Part shown: piece by piece, positions 1 through 8,013 of the stretch
Numbering within the stretch: position 1 is the stretch's first letter
How the letters are laid out: the number at the start of each line of letters is the position of its first letter
Source: JBMNOI01 sp050942995
Lineage (GTDB): Bacteria > Chloroflexota > Anaerolineae > UBA1429
Length of the DNA: 36,582 nt
Direction: 5' to 3'
NCBI GenBank assembly: GCA_050942995.1
Contig: JBMNOI010000023.1
Span: 1-36,582, forward strand
The notes under the pieces: generated by a model
What the model saw: only the letters and a program-made list of their open reading frames with translations
Told to the model about the DNA's origin: nothing
Database searches by the model: none
Made by a program: the position numbers and the translations under genes

Positions 1-216
1 CATACGGTCGCTCCCGCTCTATGACGGCCTTGCATCGCGGGAACGATGAGCAATGATAGAGAACAGGATCATAAAGTACGGTAGTCATTCTGAACCGGTG
101 GAGGGATTCAGAGGTTGAGGGTCAGGATGTCCACACACCGGCGGGCCGTCAAACGTCCATCCTTTTTACAGCTTACTCTATCCCAACGAGACCTGCAAGC
201 CGCCCTCGGGCAGATC

Positions 217-258
217 CCACCTTCCGAAGGTCTCTGCCGCGCCCCCTTCGGAAGGTGG
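217..258. repeat. Inverted repeat downstream of the GNAT gene
   Basis: Two perfect 14-bp arms, at 217-230 and 245-258, flank a 14-nt loop. The structure lies 25 nt past the stop codon of the minus-strand acetyltransferase, so it could act as its terminator, but no T-run follows on either strand. Its right arm shares the 13-mer CCTTCGGAAGGTG with a second palindrome at 3883-3899, which suggests a dispersed palindromic repeat. The remaining bases 1-216 show no gene I can support. Confidence 0.6.
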
Positions 259-282
259 TGGTTTGGACTTATGCCGCGTCGT

Positions 283-1107
283 TCACTCTGAGGGATCGGA
301 AGAGTCGGGCACCGGGATATCCTGCACCACATAGGCCAGCATGGTGCCCACCGCCTCAAAACCGACTCGCTCGTACATCTGGCCGGCGGCCTCATCCGCC
401 GCGATGAGGCACACCATCTCTGCGCCATGCGCCAGAACATCGCGCACCGCGCAACTGACCAGGGCCGTCGCAATGCCCCGTCGCCGATAGGCCGGCAATG
501 TGGCGATTCCGGTCAGCTCGGCCATCCCCTGCCAGGGCGTCATATAGATTCCTGCCCCCACCGCTTCCCCACCCAACTCGGCCAGATAGGCGGCGCCACC
601 GCCCATACCTTCGGCAAAGCATTGCGCCTCGTATTCGCTCACCGCCACATCGCTTTCGGGGTCGAATCCCCGGCGCTGCACATCCAGCATGCGCCGCAAA
701 GCATCGAGGGAGGCATCCGAAAGAAGGCGCGTTACCGTCACGCCCTCTCTGGGAGGCGCCGGGCGAAAGCTCTGCGCCGTACAAACCATGAGCACCTGCC
801 GCGCCTCCTGAATGAACCCGGCCTCGGTCAGAGTGTCCGCCAGTTCAGGCGCGCACTCGGCCAGAAATTCGATCCGGGGGCGCCGTCCCCGCCGCTCAAA
901 GGCCTCACGCAACATGTCCAGAGCCGCCGCGACATCTTCGGAAAGAGGGCCATCGGGAATGGCATAGTTAAAGTAGGGCAGATCATTCTGCGGATGAAAA
1001 TAGGCCGTGAACGACGGCAGAGACTGCACCTCGTACTGTTGCGCCGCGCTGTATCGTAGGTAATCCTGTATGCGCCCAAGCCGGAACATGCAATCAGAAT
1101 CAGCCAT
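283..1107 (-). CDS. GNAT-family N-acetyltransferase
   Basis: This 274-residue protein probably transfers an acetyl group from acetyl-CoA to an amine; the acceptor is unknown. The C-terminal half carries the GNAT core: strands around YLAELGGEAVGAGIYM, the acetyl-CoA pyrophosphate-binding motif RRRGIATAL, and a final segment ending in YERVGFEAVGTMLAYVV. The N-terminal ~130 residues look like a second, degenerate GNAT-like or accessory domain, as in tandem-GNAT proteins. The start at 1107 has an ideal AAGGAGAG ribosome-binding site; a longer frame reaching 1176 has none and would abut the stop of the upstream gene. The 69-bp gap to the transsulfuration gene upstream makes co-transcription possible. 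Confidence 0.85.
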   Translation of the reverse strand: MADSDCMFRLGRIQDYLRYSAAQQYEVQSLPSFTAYFHPQNDLPYFNYAIPDGPLSEDVAAALDMLREAFERRGRRPRIEFLAECAPELADTLTEAGFIQEARQVLMVCTAQSFRPAPPREGVTVTRLLSDASLDALRRMLDVQRRGFDPESDVAVSEYEAQCFAEGMGGGAAYLAELGGEAVGAGIYMTPWQGMAELTGIATLPAYRRRGIATALVSCAVRDVLAHGAEMVCLIAADEAAGQMYERVGFEAVGTMLAYVVQDIPVPDSSDPSE

Positions 1108-1176
1108 ATCTCTCCTTCTTTTAGATTGGCCATCATCATCTGAATCGAAAAGGGCGAAATGGAGGCGGGCGCGCAT

Positions 1177-2337
1177 CTAGCGCATCGCCTTGACCGCGTC
1201 GAATCCCCGCTCCAGATCGGCCAGCAGATCGTCAACATCCTCGATCCCCACCGACAGACGGATCAGTCCGGTGGTGATGCCCCGCCGCAACCGCTCCTCT
1301 TCGGGGATGGCGGCATGGGTCATCTCGGCCGGATAGCAGGCCAGCGACTCGACCCCGCCGAGACTCTCGGCCAGCGAAAAGATCGTCAGGTTCTTGAGGA
1401 ACGCGTTGGCCGCCTCTCGTCCCCCTGCGATATCAAACGAGACCATCCCGCCGTAACCGGCCATCTGCCGGGATGCCAGATCATGCTGGGGATGATCGTC
1501 CAGCCCGGGGTAGTATACGATCTGTACCGCCGGGTGCCCACGGAGAAACCGGGCCACGCGCATGGCGTTCTCGTTGTGCCGATCCATACGCACCGCCAGC
1601 GTCTTGATACCCCGCAGGGTAAGCCACGCATCGAAAGGCCCGGGCACGGCGCCGGCTGCGTTCTGATAGTACCGGCAGGCGTCGTACAGCGTCCGATCGC
1701 CGGTGATCAAAGCGCCGCCCACCACATCCGAATGCCCTCCCAGGTATTTGGTGACGCTGTAAACGACGACGTGGGCGCCCAGAGCCAGTGGCCGTTGTAG
1801 ATAGGGTGTGGCAAACGTATTATCGACCGCCAGCAGGGCGCCATGCTGTGTCGCGATGACGGCCACCGCGGCGATATCGACCAGGTGCAGCAGCGGATTG
1901 GTCGGCGTCTCGATCCAGATCAATCGCGTCTCGGGGCGCAACGCGTCGGCAAACGCGTCCACGCGCCGACCGTCCACATAGGTGAAATCCAGTCCGCGAG
2001 GGCGATAGATGTTCTCGAACATGCGATAGGTGCCGCCATAGAGGTCCTCTGCGGCGATGATATGATCACCCGGGCGCAGTGTCGCCAGCACCGCGTCGGT
2101 CGCGGCCAGCCCTGACGAATAGGCCAGGCCGAATTCGCCCCCCTCCAGCGCCGCCAGGCACGACTCCAGCGCCGCGCGCGTGGGGTTGCCCGTCCGTGAA
2201 TACTCGTAACCCTTGTGCCGACCGATCTCTTCCTGTACATAGGTCGAGGTCTGGTAGATCGGCGTGATAACGGCCCCCGTAGCCGGATCGGCCGGCTGGC
2301 CGGCGTGAATGGCTCGTGTCGAAAAGCCCTCGCTCAT
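1177..2337 (-). CDS. Cystathionine gamma-synthase / gamma-lyase (PLP enzyme)
   Basis: A full-length (386 aa) Cys/Met-metabolism PLP enzyme. Hallmarks are YEYSRTGNPTR near residue 44, the YSSGLAA turn, IETPTNPLL with its conserved Asn-Pro, AVDNTFATPYLQ, and the PLP Schiff-base lysine K197 in SVTKYLGGHSDVVGG. Family members either make cystathionine from an activated homoserine or cleave it to cysteine; sequence reading alone does not separate the two. The gene directly downstream of a cystathionine beta-synthase-like gene (75-bp gap, same strand) favours the lyase role in reverse transsulfuration. The start has a GGGAGGAG ribosome-binding site. Confidence 0.92.
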   Translation of the reverse strand: MSEGFSTRAIHAGQPADPATGAVITPIYQTSTYVQEEIGRHKGYEYSRTGNPTRAALESCLAALEGGEFGLAYSSGLAATDAVLATLRPGDHIIAAEDLYGGTYRMFENIYRPRGLDFTYVDGRRVDAFADALRPETRLIWIETPTNPLLHLVDIAAVAVIATQHGALLAVDNTFATPYLQRPLALGAHVVVYSVTKYLGGHSDVVGGALITGDRTLYDACRYYQNAAGAVPGPFDAWLTLRGIKTLAVRMDRHNENAMRVARFLRGHPAVQIVYYPGLDDHPQHDLASRQMAGYGGMVSFDIAGGREAANAFLKNLTIFSLAESLGGVESLACYPAEMTHAAIPEEERLRRGITTGLIRLSVGIEDVDDLLADLERGFDAVKAMR

Positions 2338-2413
2338 AACGCGCTCCTCCCGCTCCGGTCGCTCTGCCCCCAGAAGCGGATCATATCATTTCGTGTCAAC
2401 AGTCCGCGTGGCC

Positions 2414-3412
2414 TTATGGAGCATCGGGAGATTCATCTCCCACCCCTCTCACCCCGGACGTCGACAGGAAGCCCTTTTCCCCCATCCACTCGTCCGAATA
2501 GAGCTTGCTCAAATAGTTGCGGCCGGTATCGGGCAACAATACCACCACGATGCTGCCCGGCTCCAACTGGCGGGCATAGCGTACGGCAGCGGCCACCGCC
2601 GTCCCGGAAGAGCCGCCCACCAGCAGGCCCTCCTCACGGGCCAGGCGGCGAGCCATGTGGAACGATTCGGCATCGCTCACCCGCACCATATCGTCCACCA
2701 CCTGCCGATCAAAGGTAGCCGGCACAAAATCATCGCCGATCCCCTCGACCAGATAAGGGCGCGGCGAATCGCCGGATAGAATCGACCCCTCGGGATCGGC
2801 TCCGATAACCCGAATAGCGGGGTTCCGCTCCTTTAGATAGCGCCCCACCCCCGAGATCGTGCCGCCGGTGCCCACGCCGGCGACAAAGACGTCCACTGCG
2901 CCACCGGTATCCTCCCAGATCTCCGGACCGGTGGTGGCATAGTGCGCCTCGGGATTGCGCGGATTGGCAAACTGGTTGGGGCGCCATGCCCCGGGAATCT
3001 CGCGCGCCAGTCGGTCGGCGACATTGGTATAATTCTCGGGCGAATCGGGCGGCACCGCCGTCGGGGTGATGACCACCTCGGCGTCATAAGCCCTGAGCAA
3101 ACTCACCTTGTCGGCGCTCATCTTGTCGGGCAGGACAAAGATGCAGCGATACCCTTTGAGGGCGGCGGCCAGCGCCAGACCAACGCCGGTATTTCCGGCG
3201 GTCGCTTCGACAATGGTCCCTCCCGGCACGAGCAGGCCACGACGTTCGGCGTCCTCCACCATCGCCAGACCGATACGATCTTTGATGCTGCCTCCCGGAT
3301 TGAGAAACTCTGCTTTAGCCAGCAACGTGACGGGCAATCCATCGGCCACGCGGGTCAGTTGAATCAGTGGAGTGCGGCCGATCACATCCAGGATACTACG
3401 CCGGGCTCTCAT
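2414..3412 (-). CDS. Cystathionine beta-synthase-like / cysteine synthase (PLP enzyme)
   Basis: A 332-residue fold-type II PLP enzyme. The PLP lysine is K44 in NPGGSIKDR, the substrate loop is TAGNTG (71-76), the phosphate-binding loop is GTGGT (181-185), and GGSSGTA (266-272) closes the cofactor site. The segment YLVEGIGDDFVP resembles cystathionine beta-synthases more than CysK/CysM, which would join serine (or acetylserine) to homocysteine. There is no C-terminal CBS regulatory pair, so S-adenosylmethionine control is not expected. With the adjacent gamma-lyase-type gene it would convert homocysteine to cysteine. An O-acetylserine sulfhydrylase role cannot be excluded. The ATG at 3412 has a GGAGG ribosome-binding site. 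Confidence 0.88.
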   Translation of the reverse strand: MRARRSILDVIGRTPLIQLTRVADGLPVTLLAKAEFLNPGGSIKDRIGLAMVEDAERRGLLVPGGTIVEATAGNTGVGLALAAALKGYRCIFVLPDKMSADKVSLLRAYDAEVVITPTAVPPDSPENYTNVADRLAREIPGAWRPNQFANPRNPEAHYATTGPEIWEDTGGAVDVFVAGVGTGGTISGVGRYLKERNPAIRVIGADPEGSILSGDSPRPYLVEGIGDDFVPATFDRQVVDDMVRVSDAESFHMARRLAREEGLLVGGSSGTAVAAAVRYARQLEPGSIVVVLLPDTGRNYLSKLYSDEWMGEKGFLSTSGVRGVGDESPDAP

Positions 3413-3505
3413 CCTGCCTCCCCCATCGATAAGGATGACATGAGAGGCTGCTCCGGGCGGTGTGGGGGTATCGATTCGAGACAGCCCACCATATCTTATA
3501 AGATG

Positions 3506-3543
3506 AAAAAAGCGGGCCGTGGTGCACTCGCATCACGGCCCGC
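3506..3543 (-). terminator. Intrinsic terminator of the 3.5-3.8 kb ncRNA
   Basis: On the minus strand a 13-bp GC-rich stem (plus-strand arms 3512-3524 and 3531-3543, loop of 6, one G-T pair) is followed at once by six T residues (plus-strand A-run 3506-3511). This is a canonical rho-independent terminator. It ends the non-coding transcript and separates it from the cystathionine beta-synthase-like gene. Confidence 0.88.
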
Positions 3544-3825
3544 CCTAAGCAAACAGGGTAAACAAAATGCAGAGCCTCAAGTGACCTTTGATCTTCCCTC
3601 GTAATTGCACCCGGCTTCGTTATTATGGAGTGTCTTCTCCTTAGCTTCGGCTTGGCTCGCGTTCACCCGACTGCTCGAGCTACTGACTCGTTGGCTTCCT
3701 GCCAGCGGACCTATTTCCGCTTTCTTTACACCAACTCACGGTTACCTTAACTTTGGCTCCCGCTTGCCGCCTACTCCTATTCACCAGATACCCGAGTGGA
3801 ATTCATCAATCTCTCGAGACTCTGC
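3506..3825 (-). ncRNA. Structured non-coding RNA, possible stand-alone IscB omega RNA (HEARO)
   Basis: About 320 nt lie between a consensus promoter and an intrinsic terminator on the minus strand, and no credible protein is encoded. Seen directly: a nested set of hairpins, including a 6-bp stem at 3704-3709/3716-3721 enclosed by GTTGG/CCAAC (3690-3694/3731-3735), and a GGAG/CTCC hairpin at 3627-3640. Base composition is less GC-rich than the flanking genes. From memory, the run containing GAGTTGGTG, AGCGGA, CAGTAGCTCGA and GAAGCTAAGGAG looks like the HEARO/omega RNAs that guide IscB nucleases, which are abundant in Chloroflexota and can occur without iscB. No iscB gene is in the window. The RNA gene call is firm; the family assignment is tentative. 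tmRNA, RNase P and SRP RNA consensus elements were not found. Confidence 0.75.
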
Positions 3826-3831
3826 ACCCTC

Positions 3832-3860
3832 ATCATATCATACCCATCGGCGAATGTCAA
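3832..3860 (-). promoter_or_regulatory. Consensus sigma-70 promoter of the ncRNA
   Basis: On the minus strand a perfect TTGACA (plus 3855-3860) is followed after exactly 17 nt by TATGAT (plus 3832-3837), preceded by TG as in an extended -10. Transcription should begin near 3825. This is the strongest promoter match in the window. Confidence 0.88.
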
Positions 3861-3882
3861 CACTTTTGGGGGGTTTCCGGTA

Positions 3883-3899
3883 TCACCTTCGGAAGGTGA
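3883..3899. repeat. 17-bp palindrome sharing a 13-mer with the repeat at 217-258
   Basis: TCACCTTC-G-GAAGGTGA is a perfect odd palindrome. It lies about 80 nt past the amidohydrolase stop and just upstream of the ncRNA promoter. It may block read-through from the liv operon, but there is no T-run. A second small inverted repeat (GTGGCT/AGCCAC, 3901-3925) is adjacent. Confidence 0.55.
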
Positions 3900-3980
3900 A
3901 GTGGCTGCCCTCACCCGAGAGCCACAAAACAGCCTGCCGTTGTGCACGAGTTTCAAATGCGTTTGCCCCGGCCCGCCGGA

Positions 3981-5570
3981 TTAGAGGCCGGCATCGCGCC
4001 AGACAAAGCGCCCTCCGACCATCGTGCCCATGACCCCGGCATGCGGAATATCCATCGGGTCGATGGCAAAGATATCCTGCCCGAGAATGGTCACATCGGC
4101 CAGCTTGCCCACCTGCAGGCTTCCCAGCCGGTCCTCCATGCCGGCGGCATAGGCTGCCCCCAGGGTAAATCCCCGTACCGCCTGTTCGACCGTCAGGCGC
4201 TGGTCGGGATACCAGCCCTCTACGCCGGGCATGCCGTCACCCCGACGACGCGTCACCGCCGCATGAATGCCCACCAGCGGATCGATCACCTCCACCGGGC
4301 AATCGGAGCCAAAGGCCAGCACGGCGCCTTGATCCAGCAACGTCTTGAATACGTAGGCTCCCGCCGCTCGCGCCCCCAGATGTCGATCAGAGATGAACAT
4401 ATCCGATGTGGCGTGGATCGGCTGCATAGAGCCGATCACACCCAACCGCCCCACGCGGGCGAAATCGTCGGGGTGCAGGATCTGCAAATGCTCGATGCGG
4501 TTACGCATCCGGGGGTAACGAGAGCGCAGCCCCTCATAGATGTCGAGGATCTCGCGACAGGCGCGATCGCCGATGGCGTGGATGGCACACCCCAGACCGG
4601 CGCGGTTAGCCTTTTCGGCGGCCTCGCGCAGCACGTCGATGTCGGTGGTCGGAATGCCGGTGTACTCCGGGGCCGTCTCGAACCCTTCCAGCATCCAGGA
4701 TGTGCGCGGCCCCAGGGCGCCGTCGGCAAACATCTTGACCTGGCCGATCCGCAACAGATCATTGCCATAGCCGGTGCGTAACCCCACGGCCAGCGCCTCG
4801 TCCAGCACCTCCAGAGAGATGCTCTTGAGCACGCGAAGGGTCAGGCGGCCCTGCTCTTGCAGCATCTGTTCGGCGCCGAAGGAGAGCGCCCCATCCATGT
4901 CATGCACCATCGTCAGCCCGGCGCGATGAGCCATGGGGATGGCCTGGTCGGCCATGGCCGTGGCCACATCGGCCACCGTCTGCTCGGGAATGATACGATA
5001 GACCAGATTCATCGCCTCTTCCAGCAACAGGCCCGTGGGCTGTCCCGATGCATCGCGAACGATCTCGCCGCCGGCCGGATCGGCCGTCTCGGCGGTGATG
5101 CCCGCCATACGCAGGGCCAGGCTGTTCACCCAAACGGCGTGGCCGCTCTTGGCACTCAGACACACGGGGTGCGCCGGAGCCACCCGATCCAGTTGGGCCG
5201 CCGTGGGGAATTCGCCCCCCCACACGTTGTGGTTCCAGCCGCGCCCCACCACCCATTCGCCCGCCGGTGTGCGCGCGGCGAATTCGGCCACATTGACCAG
5301 CGCCTCATCCGGCGTCGGCATCTCGGCGTTCACCGACATGAGCGATTGCGCAAAAGAGCTAAAATGCAGGTGCGCGTCGGCCAGCCCGGGGATGGCGCAA
5401 TAACCGCGCAGGTCGACCGCCTCACCGCCGGAAGAGCGCATCCCCCGCGCCGTGGCATCGTCACCGGCATAGATGATGCGCCCGTCGCGCACGGCCAGCG
5501 CCGAAACCCGCGGCTGCTCCGCGTTCAGTGTATAGATGATGCCGTTATACAGAACCCGATCTGCCCCCAT
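3981..5570 (-). CDS. YtcJ-like metal-dependent amidohydrolase
   Basis: A 529-residue amidohydrolase-superfamily enzyme of the YtcJ / N-substituted formamide deformylase type. Metal-binding signatures are visible: the N-terminal DAHLHFS motif after GLA, a mid-protein His in CAIHAIGDRA, a second His in RIEHLQI, and the C-terminal Asp in AFGSDCPVE. The final ADVTILGQDIFAIDP segment is the usual small beta-domain closure. The natural substrate is unknown; an amide or acylated amine is expected. The start chosen at 5570 has AAAGGGGA upstream and leaves 25 nt to the livF-type gene; a longer frame to 5609 would overlap it. Its place at the end of the importer operon suggests that it processes what the transporter brings in. 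Confidence 0.88.
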   Translation of the reverse strand: MGADRVLYNGIIYTLNAEQPRVSALAVRDGRIIYAGDDATARGMRSSGGEAVDLRGYCAIPGLADAHLHFSSFAQSLMSVNAEMPTPDEALVNVAEFAARTPAGEWVVGRGWNHNVWGGEFPTAAQLDRVAPAHPVCLSAKSGHAVWVNSLALRMAGITAETADPAGGEIVRDASGQPTGLLLEEAMNLVYRIIPEQTVADVATAMADQAIPMAHRAGLTMVHDMDGALSFGAEQMLQEQGRLTLRVLKSISLEVLDEALAVGLRTGYGNDLLRIGQVKMFADGALGPRTSWMLEGFETAPEYTGIPTTDIDVLREAAEKANRAGLGCAIHAIGDRACREILDIYEGLRSRYPRMRNRIEHLQILHPDDFARVGRLGVIGSMQPIHATSDMFISDRHLGARAAGAYVFKTLLDQGAVLAFGSDCPVEVIDPLVGIHAAVTRRRGDGMPGVEGWYPDQRLTVEQAVRGFTLGAAYAAGMEDRLGSLQVGKLADVTILGQDIFAIDPMDIPHAGVMGTMVGGRFVWRDAGL

Positions 5571-5595
5571 AGTGATCCCCTTTAGCATGTATTGA

Positions 5596-6324
5596 TCAGC
5601 CGGACACACCCAGATAGCTCTCGCGCACCCGCGGGTCGTTCAATATATCCTTCCCTCGCCCCTCCATGACGATCTGGCCGGTCTTGAGCACATAGGCCCG
5701 ATCACAGATCTCCAGGGCGATGCTGGCGTTCTGCTCCACGAGCAGCACCGTCAGGTCTTGCGTCTCATTGAGCCGGAGAACGGTATCGAAGAGCAGATCG
5801 ACGATGAGGGGAGCCAGCCCCAGTGAGGGCTCGTCCAGCAACAAAACGCGGGGGCGCGACATGAGCGCCCGTCCCAGAGCCAGCATCTGTTGCTCACCCC
5901 CCGAGAGGGTACCGCCGAGCTGGTTGATCCGATCGCGCAGCACGGGGAACAGGGCGAACACCTGCTCCATCGCCTCGGCGATCCCGGCGCGATCCGTCCT
6001 CGCATAGGCGCCCAGACGTAGATTCTCACGCACGGTGAGGGGAGCAAAGATACGCCGTCCCTCGGGCACCAGCGTCACCCCGGCCCGGACCACCTGATGC
6101 GCCTCGTGAGGCAGAGGCCGCCCCTCCAGAAAGATCTCCCCGCCGGAAGGACGCACAACCCCGGTGATCGTGTTCAACAGGGTGGATTTACCCGCGCCGT
6201 TTGCGCCGATGACGGCCACGATCTCACCACGATCCACATGCAGGCTCGCACTGTGTAACGCGTGGATACCGCCATAGTGTACGTCCAGATCGGTTACCCT
6301 GAGCATGTTACCGTCTTGAGGCAT
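5596..6324 (-). CDS. livF: Branched-chain amino acid-type ABC transporter ATPase
   Basis: A 242-residue LivF-type ATP-binding subunit. The Walker A is GANGAGKST (40-48), the signature LSGGEQQMLALGRAL is intact, and the Walker B is LLLDEPSLGL; VEQN and the LivF-typical VPEGRRIFAPLTVRENL are present. It pairs with the LivG-type ATPase to power uptake. The start overlaps the end of livG by 17 nt. An alternative ATG at 6306, directly behind the livG stop (TAACATG), is equally possible and would leave the first seven codons untranslated. Confidence 0.95.
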   Translation of the reverse strand: MPQDGNMLRVTDLDVHYGGIHALHSASLHVDRGEIVAVIGANGAGKSTLLNTITGVVRPSGGEIFLEGRPLPHEAHQVVRAGVTLVPEGRRIFAPLTVRENLRLGAYARTDRAGIAEAMEQVFALFPVLRDRINQLGGTLSGGEQQMLALGRALMSRPRVLLLDEPSLGLAPLIVDLLFDTVLRLNETQDLTVLLVEQNASIALEICDRAYVLKTGQIVMEGRGKDILNDPRVRESYLGVSG

Positions 6325-7108
6325 AGCGTTCTTTCTTCTGTCCCAGATAGGCGTCGATCACCCGCGGGTCGTTCTGAATATCCTGGGGATAACCCTCGGC
6401 CAGGATCTCGCCCAGGTTCAACACATAGATACGCGAGTCACGGCACAGCTCCATCACCACATTCATGTGGTGTTCGATCAGGATCACGCTATAGCCCATC
6501 TCGCGATGAATGCGCGAGATGATGGTGACCATCTCGTCGCACTCGTCCTCGTTCATCCCCGCGGCCGGCTCGTCCAGCAGCAACAACTCGGGGGATGTGG
6601 CCATGGCGCGGGCCAGCTCCAGGCGGCGCTGCAGACCGTAGGGCAAGTTGCCGGCACGATTCTCGGCATAGTCTGCCAGCCCCACCATGCTCAGCAACCC
6701 CATCGCCCGCTCGCGCATCTGCCGCTCGGCCCTCAGCGCCCGCGGCGACCGTACAAAGGCCTCCAGAATGGAATAGTGCGGCCGGCTGTGCAGGCCAAGG
6801 GCCACATTCTCGAAAGCCGTCATCTGGGGGAACAGGCGGATATTCTGAAACGTCCGGCTGATGCCCAGGTGACATAGCGCATCCGACGAACGACCGACAA
6901 TCGAATCCCCTTTAAAGAGCACACGCCCCCGGGTGGGATGCACCGAGCCGGTGATGATGTTGAACAGGGTGGTTTTACCGGCGCCGTTGGGGCCGATCAG
7001 GCCGATAAATTCGCCCTGCGACAGGTGCATGTCCACTTCGTTGATGGCGACGAGCCCGCCGAACTGCACCGTTACGCCGTCGAGCTGCAGGATAGGTTCT
7101 TTGGTCAT
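6308..7108 (-). CDS. livG: Branched-chain amino acid-type ABC transporter ATPase
   Basis: A 266-residue LivG-type ATPase. The Walker A is GPNGAGKTT (39-47) and the Walker B is LLLDEPAAGMN, followed by the LivG hallmark IEHHMNVVMELC. The ABC signature reads LPYGLQRRLELARA, a common LivG variant of LSYGQQRRLE. The ATG at 7108 overlaps the livM stop as ATGA, the usual sign of translational coupling; a longer frame reaching 7150 would run into livM and is unnecessary. The insert SRTFQNIRLFPQMTAFENV is also typical of this subunit. Confidence 0.95.
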   Translation of the reverse strand: MTKEPILQLDGVTVQFGGLVAINEVDMHLSQGEFIGLIGPNGAGKTTLFNIITGSVHPTRGRVLFKGDSIVGRSSDALCHLGISRTFQNIRLFPQMTAFENVALGLHSRPHYSILEAFVRSPRALRAERQMRERAMGLLSMVGLADYAENRAGNLPYGLQRRLELARAMATSPELLLLDEPAAGMNEDECDEMVTIISRIHREMGYSVILIEHHMNVVMELCRDSRIYVLNLGEILAEGYPQDIQNDPRVIDAYLGQKKERYASRR

Positions 7109-8004
7109 GGCGCCGTCTCCGCTTTGCGCCGGCCCATCCGCCCGACCCACGCCAGCAGGCGCTCGATGAACCGCCCGATAAAGTCCAGGTTCAGCTCCTT
7201 GTAGCCCAGCAATCCCTGGGGCCTGAATACCATGATGATGACGAACATGACGCCATAGACGATCAGGCGCCAGTCGGTGAATACGCGCAAGACCTCGGGC
7301 ACGGCCACCAGCACAAAGGCCGCCAGAAGCGGGCCGATGAGCGACTGCATGCCGCCAAACACCACCGCCGCCAGCAAGTCAGATGAGCGGGTGAGGGTGA
7401 ACATGGACGGAGAGAGATACGCCATGTAAAAGCCAAAGAGCCCGCCGGCCACTCCGGCATAAAAGGCGCTGATGAACAGCGCCGTGAGCTGCGTTCTGAG
7501 CACGTTCACGCCCATCATGCGGGCGGCCACGGCATCTTCTTTGACGGCGATACAGTTCTTGCCGTACTGCGAGCGCACAAAGCTATGAGCCAGCAGCAGA
7601 GCCACCACGACAACCCCCAACACCAGGGGAAGGTTCGTCCGGGGTGGCAGCTGATAGCCGTACGACCCACCGATGACGGAATAGGTGTTGTTCAGCAACA
7701 GGCGCACGGCCTCGGCAAAGCCAAAGGTGGCGATGGCGAAATAGTCACCGCGCAACTGGCTGCGAAAGGTCGGGTAGCCGATCAAGAGGCTGCACAATCC
7801 GGCGAACAGCCCCCCGCCGATGAGCGCCGGGATAAAGGGTACCTGCAGCTCCATCACCAGAGCGGCGGCCATATAGCCGCCCAGGGCCATAAAGCCCGAA
7901 TGCCCGATGGAGAACAGGCCGGTATAGCCGGTGAGGATGGCCAGCCCCAGCGCCGCGATGATGTTGATGCCCCCCAGAATGACGACGGTATTAATGTAAC
8001 CCAT
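7105..8004 (-). CDS. livM: Branched-chain amino acid-type ABC transporter permease
   Basis: A 299-residue inner-membrane permease with about eight hydrophobic segments. It carries the LivM-typical start LGLAILTGYTGLFSIGHSGFM (with GQ/GH loop) and the cytoplasmic coupling stretch GKNCIAVKEDAVAARMMGVN that contacts the ATPases. The tail ends in FRPQGLLG, also typical. It forms the transmembrane pore with the LivH-type subunit encoded 9 nt upstream, and its stop overlaps the livG start by 4 nt. Confidence 0.94.
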   Translation of the reverse strand: MGYINTVVILGGINIIAALGLAILTGYTGLFSIGHSGFMALGGYMAAALVMELQVPFIPALIGGGLFAGLCSLLIGYPTFRSQLRGDYFAIATFGFAEAVRLLLNNTYSVIGGSYGYQLPPRTNLPLVLGVVVVALLLAHSFVRSQYGKNCIAVKEDAVAARMMGVNVLRTQLTALFISAFYAGVAGGLFGFYMAYLSPSMFTLTRSSDLLAAVVFGGMQSLIGPLLAAFVLVAVPEVLRVFTDWRLIVYGVMFVIIMVFRPQGLLGYKELNLDFIGRFIERLLAWVGRMGRRKAETAP

Positions 8005-8013
8005 CTTGATCTC

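Noticed and set aside
3506..3825. tmRNA, RNase P RNA, SRP RNA or T-box leader
   Set aside because: The conserved tags of these RNAs (tRNA-like ends, GAGGAAAGTCC, GGTCCGGAAGGAAGCA, AGGGTGG-ACC) are missing, and the promoter-terminator unit does not read into a gene.
3605..4033. 142-codon plus-strand open frame over the ncRNA
   Set aside because: It is antisense to an RNA with promoter and terminator, has no ribosome-binding site, and its translation is low-complexity Ser/Pro/Leu. It is a by-product of the structured RNA.
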